Positions 45,969 to 58,625 are shown, numbered from the stretch's first letter. The stretch: 64,000 nucleotides of DNA from Epiperipatus broadwayi (GCA_028023455.1 JAQFVV010006309.1:638511-702510); one strand, 5' to 3'. A program made the numbers and translations. Notes: a model not told the origin generated them from the sequence alone.

Positions 45969-46023
45969 GATCTGGACCAACTGATGAGTGCTGGTTCCGC
46001 TTGAAATACATATATTGGGGATC
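45969..46023 (+). ncRNA. Hammerhead-like motif (family C)
   Basis: GATC-TGG-ACCAA leads to an intact CTGATGA (45981-45987), then GTGCTG-GTT-CCGCTT, GAAA, TACATATA and TTGGGGATC. Stem I pairs CCAA/TTGG next to the core and GATC/GATC farther out. Stem III would be ATA/TAT with a CA loop, and the cleavage triplet AUA. Stem II is damaged in this copy only. Confidence 0.5.
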
Positions 46024-46128
46024 ACATATCTTTTTTGCATGTGTGTGATCATATGTATCAGTTGCTTGAGATAGAATGGAGGATAAATACACTGAAAAAT
46101 CCTGAGTTTAAATCTCTATTTACATGTA

Positions 46129-47160
46129 AAAGAGGTATTCTGTGTAAGCAAATGACATACTTTCTTAGAATTAAAAATTCTGATTACTACAAACTAAGTT
46201 ATGAGATATTTAATAAGGCAATGAACTAGGAAATATATATATAAATGAAAATTTACACTTCGTTAACATAAAACATGGCTACCTTTTATGAAGATGGATA
46301 GAGAAGAAACTTTGTTAAAATGATATGAGCATTTAGGATCAGTCAGTGTCAGAATAAATATACTCTGCAATGAATTAATAATGTTTGGAGCTACTGAGGT
46401 GCAAAACTGTTTCATCTTTCTAATTTATCAATACTCTCTATCAAATAAATAAAAAAAATAAAATGTTCTATTAATAAACTTACATTTTTTAAAGTGGTCC
46501 ATAAGAAAATTAGAATTCTCTTTATATTTTAAGATATGAATGTTAAATAATCAAATGGAATGCAGATATTATTATATAAAACCATGTCTTGACATAAATA
46601 CCAATTGCTGAGTGATGTAAATTAATTGATTATCATCAATAATAATTTGATATTGTTGTCAATCACTTTTGCCAAAAATTATTCTAGAATCTCATATTCA
46701 TTATAAATTAACAAAACAGAATTATTAGAAAAACATGAGCAACAAAAGAAGTGGATGAATTAGTCATGAGATTCAGAATAAGACCCACTTTAAGCTCTTT
46801 CTGAAAATTTGCTGTGGTAATTATTATTCAATTAAAACACAACTTTCTTTGTGTCTTTCAAAATTTACCGAATGACAAAACTTTAATTAGCTTAGATACT
46901 TTTACAAGCATAAATTTTATTATTGTAGTCATACATGGGTCTGCCTGCCACATTCATAATCAAGAATTTGAATCATGCAGGCCAGATATGTCTGGAATGT
47001 TTTTTCAGATCACAAACAGGCACAGGGTTTATTTCTTTGAATTAGATGGATCATAGTCAAATTAATTAACCATCTAATTGATATCTGTAAATTAGATTCC
47101 ATTTTAGTTAGAAGATTGCCCTAGATTAATATGAATTGGTCAGGTGAAAGTTATTGCATT
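46129..47160. other. No feature recognised
   Basis: An 80-codon plus-strand open frame at 46814-47056 has no motif that I know. The rest is AT-rich. Confidence 0.4.
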
Positions 47161-47164
47161 AGTA

Positions 47165-47442
47165 GTAAAAATAAACAAAATAAATGCATAACCATATTAG
47201 AGATAAGCTTTATATTGTGAAATTAGTCAAATATGCCTAGTGCACTTTCAACTACTTAATCATACTAATCATAATCATGACATTGACGGTAAAAAGAAAA
47301 TTGTGGCCACAATTTTCTTTTCACAGTCAATGCCATAATTATGAGCAGTATGATTAAATAGTCCAAATCTTAGGCATATTTTGCTAATTTTGCAATATAC
47401 AGCTTATCTCTAATATGATTGTGGGTACATTTTGTTTGTTAC
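47165..47442. mobile_element. Loopless palindrome of about 140-bp arms
   Basis: The centre is GTGG|CCAC at 47306/47307. The arms extend to GTAAAAATAAACAAAAT at the left and its mirror at 47442 with several mismatches. It is probably a MITE. Nothing in it is coding. Confidence 0.75.
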
Positions 47443-47803
47443 ATTTTCTGAAATGCAGCTCACTAAATTCTCAAAGTTTCATTTTAATTACAATGTAATT
47501 CAAACTGATATACTCTTATGGATATGGATTCCATGATTAAATTTTTCTTACTATTAGGAAATGCATATAAATATGTCTGATGATTTGTTTTCATTTGAGT
47601 CAATTTTTGAAAATTACTATAGTGAAGTTGTTTTTCCTTATATCCACATTTATCATATTTTGTAATTTTATATATTTTACTTTTCATTCACTTTTTTTAG
47701 TTTTATATTTTTATTTCTTTTTTTGTAATGAAGTGAATGCATGATACAAAAAAATGGTTTTGCATAATCCCATTTTTCAAGGCTCTTCATTTTATTTTTC
47801 TTG
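47443..47803. other. AT-rich DNA, no feature recognised
   Basis: Nothing that I can support. Confidence 0.45.
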
Positions 47804-47816
47804 TTATACAATAGAT

Positions 47817-48046
47817 AAACAAGGCAAAACTCTCCATACAGTAGTGCCACCCTGTGCCAACCAGAGTAATCAATGAATGTCAGAAGGCTTGTGCATAAAA
47901 TCCGTATCTAATGCCTACTCATCCTTCTGGCACTCATTGATTTCTCTGGTTGGCACAGGGTGGCACTACTGTATGGAGAGTTTTGCCTTGTTTATAAACA
48001 ATTATGTGCTAGTATAAGAGATGGTGATCATGTGATGCTTAATGGT
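47817..48046. mobile_element. Family D foldback element, short form (D5)
   Basis: A perfect 13-bp duplication TTATACAATAGAT flanks it (47804-47816 and 48047-48059). The arms (AAACAAGGCAAAACTCTCC to about 47900, and 47930-47993) are inverted copies; the inner part with the hammerhead is deleted at TACTCATC|CTTCTGG. The full one-sided tail ending ATGTGATGCTTAATGG is kept. Confidence 0.9.
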
Positions 48047-48126
48047 TTATACAATAGATCACTAAGGTATAGCTTTTCTGTTTTTGTTTGAATACAAGTA
48101 CAGTGTACATACTAAACTTTAGATGT

Positions 48127-48607
48127 AATTAGAAGGAATTTGAACACAGACTTTCAAGCTCCCTTCTGCTATCTACTCCATTTTTATATAATCAATACAC
48201 ATGACCACATACATGTGAAAAAATAAATGGTTTCCTATACATGAGGGGTCAGAGTAATTTAAAGACAACATGGGTATGACAAGAATTTTGGCATCAATAG
48301 AAACTTGAGCATCCTTCATCATATTTTCAATAATATGAATGGCTGAAGAATTTGAAGGTGGAGAAGATTGAAGCCTGTCCTTTACAATGTAAAGAGTTGC
48401 TATCTTAATATAAACTAAGCACTGATTATATATATGTATGGGAGATGATAATGTGGACCAACTGATGAGTGCTAGTTCAGTAATAAATATTTATATTGAA
48501 GATCATTTATCTTTTTTACTTGTCATTTATATGTATCAGTTATATAAAATGGGGTCTATAGATAGCTGAAAAGAGCTAGGAAGTCTGTGTTCAAATTTCC
48601 TCTAATT
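48127..48607. mobile_element. Family C foldback element, internally deleted
   Basis: AATTAGAAGGAATTTGAACA and its mirror TTCAAATTTCCTCTAATT form the termini. The left arm has lost its hammerhead region, while the right arm keeps it at 48450-48504. Confidence 0.8.
48450..48504 (+). ncRNA. Hammerhead-like motif (family C), decayed
   Basis: AATG-TGG-ACCAA and an intact CTGATGA are followed by GTGCTA-GTT-CAGTAA, where the GAAA is lost (ATAAAT). Stem II can pair only in part. It is probably inactive. Confidence 0.35.
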
Positions 48608-48698
48608 ATAACTTTTCTGTTTTAGTAACTTAGTAATATATTAGCAAACATTTTGTATTTTAATCATAAATAATCTTTTATCAATTATCATAGGTTGC

Positions 48699-48840
48699 TA
48701 ATGCCCTTCATAGTTTGGTGCAGTGGTAGAGAGACTTACTCTGGAACTTGGAGTCCACAGACAGCACCCAGCTTGGTTACTTCCGGTGCTCAAACTGTTT
48801 ATGGTTATCGGCAAGAAAGTCATTTGATTAATTATTATTA
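48699..48840 (+). repeat. Family B SINE-like copy
   Basis: It starts at CATAGTTTGGTGCAGTGGTAG and shows ACTCTGGAACTTGGAGTCCA, as in the other copies. Confidence 0.6.
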
Positions 48841-48845
48841 TTAAT

Positions 48846-48975
48846 GATCCTGCATAATTTAGTGCAGTGATAGCGTGGCAGACTATGGGCTCGAAGTCCA
48901 TGGATTGTGACCCAGTTCTGCCCTTTCTCCTAGAACTTCTTATAAACTCCCGAGTTCAATAATTTATTCAATTAT
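48846..48975 (+). repeat. Family B SINE-like copy, adjacent to the previous one
   Basis: It repeats the CTGCATAATTTAGTGCAGTG start and GTCCATGGATTGTGACCCAG. The two copies lie in the same direction, separated by a short (ATT)n, so they may be a tandem pair. Confidence 0.6.
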
Positions 48976-51370
48976 ATCTTATTTTTATTGATTGCCAATT
49001 TATTTTCATTTTATTTTAATTTTTGCTATCAATAAGTATATTCTTTTAAATTTAAATACACTCATAAATATATAAAGCATACATGAGGGGAGAAAAAGAG
49101 AAAGGAAATTATTAGTGAAGTTTATACTAACATTGGTTTAGCTCTAGTTTTAATCTTCAATTTAATTATAGAAGAGTGTAAATTCAGATCAAAATAAAAT
49201 TCTATTTGTTATGACATATGCTTTAGATTGAGTGAGTTGTAACAAGAGAAGCATATGTGATGAAGAGAGGAAAAAAACTGCATTAGTTGGATGAACAACT
49301 AGTTTGTATGTCAAATGGTGAATTGTTAAATAGGCTTCGACAAGTCCCAGGGCACATTTCTATCTGAAAGGATAAATTGATGCAATTCGCAATCTGCTGT
49401 GAATATACTGACATTCATTTCTAATGATATAATGAAGGGTAAAAATATAAAAAAAAAACATGCATTTCAAAGCAATCAGAGAATTCCTAAGCTTCAGGCT
49501 TAGAGTGATGTAAAATCTTCGTAATGAGTTGCAAACACAATCTTCCTTCTCTACCGACCGGGATTACGTTAGCTTTTCTGTAAAAAAAATAAAAAATAAT
49601 TGCTTATCTGAAAATAGTATATACTACGCGAAATCATTAAAATAGTTTTTCAGAATGATAGTGTGTTTAGCATTTTATATATGTATATTTGTATTTATAT
49701 ATTTAATATTTATTGTTATATTTTAAAAATTATGTATTTATCTATACATTTGTGCACAATTTAATGTTCTGATAAACTGTGTCTACATATATTCTGACAT
49801 TATGTATGTGTGCGTGTATGTATGCATATGTCTGCTTAATATTTACACTTGATATCTTAACATTAATGGGTTTTTTTCAGTTGACAAGGCATTATTAATT
49901 TTAGAAAAAAAGAGTTTTATAATTTTTTTTTTAAAAAAAAAAATGCAACTTTCATAATAACAATAAAAAATGTATCTCAAATGATAAACAAAACTTTTTT
50001 TATATTCCCACTAATTTGTCTAGATCATATGAATTATTCAGCATAAACTTTTAAAAAATGCAAAGTTGAAAAATTATCTCTGATTTACTGAGAATAAAAC
50101 ATTTTGGTTATTGTCACATTACTAATTCATTTATGCTCATCAATTGTCGGATTAAAAGTATCATCGCTTGTTATAGATATTTCCCACAACGCAATGCGTT
50201 ACTGATAGTTTAATAAAAGATACCGAGTAAGGTGCTCCTGAGTATTCAATGTCATGTACACTGGACTCGTGAACAAGAAATCAGAGTTCATATTCACAGT
50301 AGAGAAGAAAAGCCATATGTTAGAATATGATCAACTAAACAGATTATATAAATGCAATTTAGTCACCTTACTTTGAACACTTTTTAGCAAAAAAAATGTT
50401 TAATTGTTTATATATACAATTGATAGTGTGTACATATGTACAAAGGTTGATAAGTTGCATTTGTTTAAGATATTATAGCAAGATAAAGGAAATGGGGGAG
50501 TTACTTATATTTGCAAGCAGATTATATTCTAACTCGATTTAATTCAGAAACATCCTCTCAACAATTTAAGATAAGAAAGAAAGTTATCACTTCAAAACAA
50601 ATCAGGCACAATATCAAAAAGAAAACAAACTTATACATTATATATCAGTTAAAGAGTGTAAAAAAAACCACCCATGAAAGTTTATCAATCAACTGACCGG
50701 CTCTGATTAGCAAGAAATAAAGATAACAAAAGAAATAAATGCAAATATTGTGTAAATGGCTTCTAATCTAAGTATTACATCCAACAAGATTTTGCATAAT
50801 TATACATAAGTTGAAAAATTTATAACTAATATTACTGTGATGTATTAAAGTGCGTTCAGTTTATTTATTATTATATTTACAGTCTATAATAATACTCAAA
50901 ACATAAATTTTATAAAGTGCATGTTATTTAAGCCTACTTCTATATTATTGAACGTAATCGTTATTTAGCAATTAATAATAATTTTGTACTTAATAATATT
51001 TATCTGCTGCCAATAAATGAGAGAACAATACCCCCCCCCCCCATCAATATTATTATGTTGTTCTTTCATATAAATTATAATATATAATAAAAATTATATA
51101 CATCTATATAAATATATATTAATAATAATTATGCATAAAAAACCTTTTTCTACACTTGTTTTCATGACCATTTCAAATGTTAATAATCTATTCTAACATT
51201 AACCAACTATTGGTGCTAGAACATCATCTAGAAATAAAACAAAAAGAAAATAAAATCAATAAAATAGAATAAAACCTTTATATAGAGATCCAATGTAATT
51301 TCAAAGAATTGAGAACAATATACTTCTAGTTTTTTATAAATTGTCTGGAAGCTGAAACATGATGGACAAA
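48976..51370. other. No feature recognised
   Basis: No coding similarity. A C run of about 10 lies at 51032-51042, and short T/A palindromes lie near 49920. Confidence 0.45.
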
Positions 51371-51374
51371 ACTA

Positions 51375-52160
51375 ATGTTTCCAAAGAGTTCAACTGTGAT
51401 TTGAACATTGGATTGGGGCTACTGTGTCACTCATATTTGCGGTCTTGAGGACTGAGTCTGTTGCTTGGAGAGCTCCCAGGACTTGCTTCCTGATCTTGGA
51501 GGGGGGCTGGGATGTGGGTGTATTGGGTTCTAGTATGGGCTTCAGATGAGAGAGTCTGGAACTTGGGAAGATTCCTGGGGCCTGAACTCTGGTTCTTATG
51601 GGGGGGCTGGGAGGTGAAGTGCTATGGGGATTAGTACGGGTTTCATCTTTCTCATCTTCAAGACAGTGGAGATGATGTGATTCAATGTGGTTTTAGTCTC
51701 TTTGTTCTTTATATAATTCATAGGTTGGCTATTAGACTGTGTGATAATCTGTAGATGGCATATGATATAAGCATGTGAGATTTACATTTTTGATTAGTAC
51801 TGCAGCATTGCTTGTCTTGGCTGTGAGGATGAGAGAATCTCATGCTTGGGTGACTCAGGCCAGAGAGTTCTACTATGGTTTAAATTTCAAATCAGGGCTG
51901 CTGTACCACTGATCTCTACCATCTGGATGGCAGGTTCTGGTGCTTGGAAGGTCTCATAAGCCTGGTTTTTGGAGGGGATCTGGATGCTGTGGGGATTAGT
52001 AAGGGCATTGGATGAGAGAGTCTGAGCTTTGGAAATACCCCAAGGCCTGGTTTCTAGTCCTTAGGGGGGGCGGGGACATGGGTGCTACAGGGATTAGTAC
52101 GGGTTTTTACTTTCTCATCTGGATGGTGGGGATGATGTGATTCTTGACAGCTGTGATCTA
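51375..52160 (+). repeat. GC-rich island made of two diverged direct repeats
   Basis: Segments of about 285 bp starting near 51390 and 51875 (offset about 490 bp) share, in order, GCTACTGTGTCAC-like, GCTTGGAGAGCTC-like, ATGAGAGAGTCTG, GGCCTG and GGATTAGTACGGGTTT motifs, then a GATGATGTGATTC end. The block is far richer in G than its surroundings. No open frame longer than 60 codons and no known domain was seen. Confidence 0.7.
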
Positions 52161-52540
52161 CCTAGTTGCCATTAAGGCCAGAGGTTACTTAGTAAACTAT
52201 GAGAGAAGCTATGAATGGCAAGATATATGCATATACAATTCAAGGTTTTTCTGTTCACTCGGTAAATCAAGTTCTGCATTGTAAATCATAATTTGAATCT
52301 TGTATATCACTACATATAACATGTAAAATCAAAGATTGATATTATGTTAATAAATCATATTTTGAAAAAAAAAATACAATATATATATATTGTAACAGTC
52401 ATAAATAGATGCAATAAAAAATTATTAATTATTATCATATGCTTATATAATCTGTAATTTGTAACAGTAAGAATACTTTGTAGCAGCATACAAATTAATG
52501 TAATGATGAAAAAGACTGCTAATTTGTAACCATTTAATAT

Positions 52541-53963
52541 TGTAACGTTTATTTATATACGTTACAAATATATTGGCATTTGGTAAAAGCTAAAAAAGTA
52601 AATTTAGATTTTTTTTTTGATTAGTATAATTTTTGTTAAAATGTGCAATGAAGGTTAAAATTGTCATTCTTATTTTTTTTTATCTAATTGGAAAGAATAA
52701 ATGACATACAGATTACTAATCCAGATAAATTAAAAGAATTCCAAAAGTATAAGCTAAAAGAAAAATATTTTAGCTAATTAAAGATGGAAGAATAATGCTA
52801 AAAAAAAAGAGAACTTTGTAACTTAAATTTAAGAGAGAGTGTATAAGATTATTATCTTATACGCTGATAAAAAGACAAAAGAGTGCGCAGAAGTTCCAAA
52901 AATGGAGCGCGATATAAAAAGGAGATGACAACTTCAATCTGGGTCTTCTCTTTAACTTCTAGTTACATCTCTGAAAGTTGGAGGTTTCCACGATCATAAC
53001 CTGTGGCAAGAAATATACTTCTACACAGGTATGCCCCTTGCTGTACCAAGCTGTCACGCAAGCATGGAAACGGGACTTGTGAAGACCGCTTTTTGCAATA
53101 AAAGGATCACTACAACCGTGCCTTTTCTCCAGCTATAGAACGGAACAATAATGGAAGACGCCGGCAGGGGAGACCAATGGAAATTCTCATAATCTGGGAT
53201 CCCATAAACCTACATGAACTTACTGGTAAGTTAAGAATAAATTTTCCTGATAGTGACTTAAAAGTTTGCAAACAATTATTTATCTAAGCTTAGACTACCA
53301 TCCTGATATAGACTTTTCGTATTCAAGGGACTTTCTAATAAAGAATTTTATACAAGATCTTGGGACATTATTAAATTGCTTTAATTGCTTAATCTGTTTT
53401 TGTTAATCGATTCATTATCTGGATTGGTGTGTGTGTACTTTCCTGTTTAGTTAATTCGTAATTTAACTTATAAATATGTTTAGTTTGTTAGAATAAAAGA
53501 GATTTTACTTTTATCAACCTTTTCATTGTGCGTTATTAATAATAGTTGTTTTTTTTTAGTATTAAATTTATTATTAGTTCAGTGGGATTTAAAACGGAAT
53601 TTACCTTGCCAATGTATTTAAACGAGCCCAGAAATAATAATCAAAAAGGAGAAAATAGTTCTCGTTACGGTATGATGCAATACCGATTAGTTTAAAAGCA
53701 CTTTTTTTCTGTTTAGTTTACGGGTTACAATATGTTTGATGCCGACTCAGTGGGTCTAATGACTCTGGCGTTCTTATGTAGAAATTAAAAACTGAGTCAG
53801 CTCACGATTGTACTTAGCAACAATTAATAGGCCGAGTTGATCAGGAAATATAGCTATGTTTTTAGAATAGAAATATAACTTTCTTCTTTTTTGACATAGC
53901 TTGATCAACTCACGCGCAGTTTATATTAGCGTGTAGAGGCCTAGCAAAATGAAAAACGTTACA
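52541..53963 (+). mobile_element. Candidate solo LTR of 1.4 kb
   Basis: The ends TGTAACGTTT and AAAACGTTACA are 10-bp inverted repeats beginning TG and ending CA. ATAT on both sides (52537-52540, 53964-53967) could be a 4-bp target duplication, though this is weak in AT-rich DNA. Inside, TATAAAAAGG at 52914-52923 is a strong TATA box and AATAAA at 53097-53102 could be its poly(A) signal about 180 bases later. This fits the U3-R-U5 layout. No internal element or second LTR is in the window. Its length is large for an LTR, so an unusual non-autonomous element remains possible. Confidence 0.5.
52914..52923 (+). promoter_or_regulatory. TATA box inside the candidate LTR
   Basis: TATAAAAAGG lies in a locally GC-richer context and has a poly(A) signal downstream, as in a Pol II LTR promoter. 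Confidence 0.5.
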
Positions 53964-53967
53964 ATAT

Positions 53968-56900
53968 ATAGATGAGTGATAAAATGATAGTTGCTATAAT
54001 TCAATAACTAAACACTAAACATGATATATGATATGCTCTAGTGGATCATCATTTGTAACAAAGCAAAATTAAATGAGAAATGAATTTACTGTGTTAGCTA
54101 AAATACAATTTATAATTAAATAAGGATGACACTAACATATAAATCAGAACATATGCATATCATGCTCTATCTGGGTGTCTATTTTCTAATTAATTAAATA
54201 TAACATTATAGCCTGTTTGCAACTATCCTAAACATTAATTCTGTCATGCTAATAATGAAATAAATAAATTATCTCATTACTCAACACATAAAATAACATC
54301 AATGAAAATTAAAACTATCATCATTAAAGATTTAAAATATTTAGATATTGGGGAAGTCATTTGAACAATAAAACATACTGGCCATTGTCATCAAATAAAA
54401 TAATATTTAATATAGCAACTGAATAAAATTACCCACTGTGAGATCCCTGGAGTGCCTTATGCTTAACTCCATTAATAGGTTCTTTTAACCGAGAATCCTT
54501 CTCATTCCTCTTTTCATGTATATACGACCATTCATGGTCACACGCACACACTGGTGCTGTTTATAACAACTTATAAACAAAATATATAAAGTTAATATTA
54601 TGAAGTTGGAAAGGGATTAAATCACTCTTTATTCAGTTTAGCTAAGTACATGTGTTTTCCCATGAGCACCACTAGATTGTTTTAAATCTAGATAAATATC
54701 TGTTTAGAGTGTACTGAGTTCAAACTCATTCAGTACATTTTTATCACACAATACTTGGATGACTAATAAAAAAAATGACACTCTTATATTTTACTCATGT
54801 CAATAAAATTATAAGATCCCCATATCACAAAAAGTTATATATATCAAAGACTCTTATAGATATTACTAGCTCAGTTGACATATATTGATGAACAGACAAT
54901 TATACTCTTATTAATGACTTCCAAATAAACATAGTGAAGACCATTACTTAAGTGGATGGCAATTTAACTAGTTACTTAACTTAATTATTTATCATAATAG
55001 AAAGATGATAATGATGATGATGATGATAATAATAGTGATGATAATGATATCATAATAATAATGATACTAATAGTGATGATGATAGCAGCCATAGCTTTAT
55101 AATAAACTCACAACAATAAATTTACTTTTCATAAACTCATAGGCAATTTTAAAATCATCCCATGTCAAACTGGGATTTAAATATTACATTCACTAGCATT
55201 TATATAAGTTTATGGTTATTTACTAAAATATCTTTTATAATTAAAACTAGGATTCAATAATACTAGTGATGATGACTGATCATCATGCTTCTCTCCACAT
55301 GATATTCAACTCTATAAACCCCTATTTACTAAATATATTAATTATGTTAAACATTAAATTTAATGCTTATAATTTATTTAATCAATGATGATGGTGATCA
55401 TAACTCTTGTATAGTATTATTTTTAATCGGTGTTTTAACCAATAATATGATATCCATCTTTGATGAGGATGATCAAAACTCCTGGACACAACATAATTTT
55501 AGCTTTTTATTATTAACCCATAATTATTAAAACTTGGTTAGACATCAAGCCCAATCCTTAAATATTTAAACGTAAATTAATATTCTAGCTTGCTTAACAT
55601 TTTGCGAGCGCTTGCTTAATATTTGCGAGTGCTGATGATTCTTAATATCTGCAAGCGATGATGATGATCACTTAAAATAATAAAATCAAGACAAGAAAAA
55701 CACATTTTTAATAATAACTCGAAAACCAATTAAGATATATAATTATATTTTATTAATACTATTCTTCTTTCTTTCTTTCTTTAAAATCAAATTTACTAAT
55801 TAGTTAAATGGCTTATTATTACATTAATTAAATACAGAACTAATACAAAAATTTATATAAGCATAACCAAATAAATTTAATATACAAGTTTGTCATTTTG
55901 GATATTTTAAAATAAGCTGGCTTAAAATGACATTTAAAAAAAAAATTTCATTGAATGCTTACTTACAACTTTCCTAACTTATTATATCATAAAAATAAAT
56001 TTCATATGTAACTTGTGTGTTTTATTTCACTTCCATTCAAATGTGAACCCTGCTTTTAAATTTACCCTATTTAAACTATTTATGCATACCCTATTCCTTT
56101 GAGTGTTTGTATAAGCAGTTACACATGCACACACACACTGTGATATGTAAACATATATTTTTAAAATGTGTTCCCTTATATTAGAGATTAATACATAAAT
56201 CACATCTATAAAAAATATTCTTGCAACCTTGAGCAAAATAAAATACATTATATCAATTTTAATATGCAACAAGATAAATAAAAAAAAACATTATAAATGC
56301 ATATATTTATAGGTTGCTCATTATCATAACAAATGAAGAACAATAAAAAAAAACATTTCAATATTACAATATATAATAAAAAAATTATAAAAAAAATAAT
56401 GAAAATTTAAGTTTAAAGATTTGAACTGTGTTTGTGTTATGTTATGTGATATTGAGAATAACTATCGATAAACAAGCCTTTAATGTTTCTGTATCAAAAG
56501 AAAAAAATGCTTTGACCAATAAATTAAGGTTTACTTTTAATAAGTAAGAATAAAATATCTGTTAATGAAAGTTCATAGTTACCCGATTATTTTCACTTTT
56601 TATAAAAATCTCAGGTTTGAATTTTCAGACTGCTTGTCTCACGTATAGCTTCAATAAGTTGATTTGATCCATTCAAAAAAAGAAAAGTTCTTGCAGATAC
56701 TTTTAAGATAAACATGAATTAATTGACTTGCTTATTTCCACAATTTTAAAATTATTTATTATTGATACTTTTGATAACACTGAATTCATTGACTGATTTG
56801 TTTCCAATTTTTTAAAAACCATCATTATAGACACTTTAGATGACTATGAGGAAAACTTTAACAAAATTGATTCATCGCTTCAAACTGGGCTATATATGGT

Positions 56901-58625
56901 TTTTTATTCATCTTTTCTTTCTTCTTTTCTCTTCTTTCCCCTTCTCCCTCCATTCCAAGGCCATGAACCCATAATGGGACAGGAGCCAGAAAAGAAGCAT
57001 TTCAAATAGCTTGTGTGGTTGGCTTTAAACTCGATCATTCTGTTGGTTATAAAGGACTTTTGTTATAAGTCCACAGATAGATCAATGAGTTAACCCATAG
57101 ATGTCAGATTTTAGGAAGCAGAAGAAGTGGCTTTAGCAATGCAAATTCATTGTATTATACACAGCAAAATATATTAATATCATTTTATAGAATTGTAAAT
57201 AACTTCTTCCAAGAAATTCAATTTTGTTCCATTTTTTTTATCTTAATCTTGCTGGGAATTACTTATATATATGCACATCTTAGTCTATACTGACTTTAAA
57301 ACAAGAATCATTTCCCCCCTTCCTCAATTTTTAAAGAGTGAAAAAAAAATCGCACACTCTCTTTTGAAAAAATATGCAAACTGTTCATTTCCTTTGGTTT
57401 TCATGAACTCAATCACTACATCTCTGTCTAATAATAAAAAACTGATCACTGCATCCTTCTTTTAATAATATTGAAAAAAAAAGAGAGCTTACATCTCTTC
57501 TCTAATCATATTGAAAAAAAAACTGACTACTAAATATTGTTTCATTCATTTATATTGCGAATCTTTGATAAAAAAAAAAGACCACCTGGAAATCTTATCT
57601 TGAGATAAAGATCAAAGCTTCACAAGTTTGACGGTCTGTCACAATTAATAAAAACTTACGATTAATTGTTACATTTATCCCATCCAAGAATCACTTCCCT
57701 CTCCAGATATCTACAATCTAGATAATACAAAAACAACAAAGCCTGCAATCTTAGTCATTAAAAGATTTGTTAAACATTCATACTCACACTTGTACATTTT
57801 CATATCCTAATCTACTAATCTTGATCGCTTTATTTTACACTTTCTTACTGATCTGCCTTATTTAATACAAATATGGCTAAATAATTTCAACACATTATTT
57901 AATAAAATATAATAAATCCCTATATTAAATATTGTTTCTTATTACCTTCTTTCTTTACAACTGCTTATTTATTAACTATTTATAAATTATATAATAATAA
58001 ATACACACCTAAATCTATATAAAAGAAAAATCCTTTTTTTAAAAATTAAATAGTATATCTGTGTGTTTGAAATGAGGACATATATCTACAATATATATAT
58101 AAAGTTGTATAATATATGAATTATTTATTCTATATATTGTTATGTTATCTAGACAATTCTTTGAAGTTATATTGGATCTTTATATGAAGGTTTTATTCTA
58201 TTTTACTGATGTTTTATTTTATTATTATTTTATTTTCATTATAAAACACTAGATGGTGTTCTATCTGCATTAATTGATTAACATTAAAGTAGATGGTTGA
58301 CATTTGAGAAGGGCACAAAACTATGCACCAAATAGGCTTATGCATAATTATTATTAATATATATTTATATACCTGTTGTATATGATTTTTATTATTTATA
58401 TGTTAAATTATTATTCACTCTTGAATGTAACATTATATAAGATAAAAACCTACTTACTTCTAATTCCTATACAATTCTTTTTCTTCTATTCATTTAAATA
58501 ATATTCATTTTGAATGTTTACATACTTTCTGTAAATTTGGAATGAATGTCATATTTTTGGATAAGTGTAGATATACATATAACTTAAAAATCATCTGAAC
58601 TTATAATAAAACATGTATATACAGC
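53968..58625. other. AT-rich DNA with microsatellites
   Basis: A (GAT)n/(GATA) tract lies at 55004-55085. Three GCGAGCGCT/TGCGAGTGCT-like units lie at 55598-55655, (CTTT)n at 55764-55783, and a long pyrimidine tract at 56909-56957. No gene or transposon is recognised in 4.6 kb. Confidence 0.55.

Larger units (their letters stand above)
45071..46128. mobile_element. Family C foldback element, 1.06-kb near-palindrome
   Basis: Arms of about 490 bp (45071-45570 and 45636-46128) are inverted copies with roughly 10-15% mismatch by eye. Termini are TACATATAAATAGAAG and its mirror. The loop of about 65 bp contains another copy of the terminal segment (GGATTTGAATATAGGATTTT). Hammerhead-like motifs lie in each arm (45178-45232 minus, 45969-46023 plus). 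There is no coding capacity. Confidence 0.88.

Noticed and set aside
46814-47056. 80-codon open frame as a host gene
   Set aside because: No recognisable motif, no splice context and chance open frames of this size are expected.
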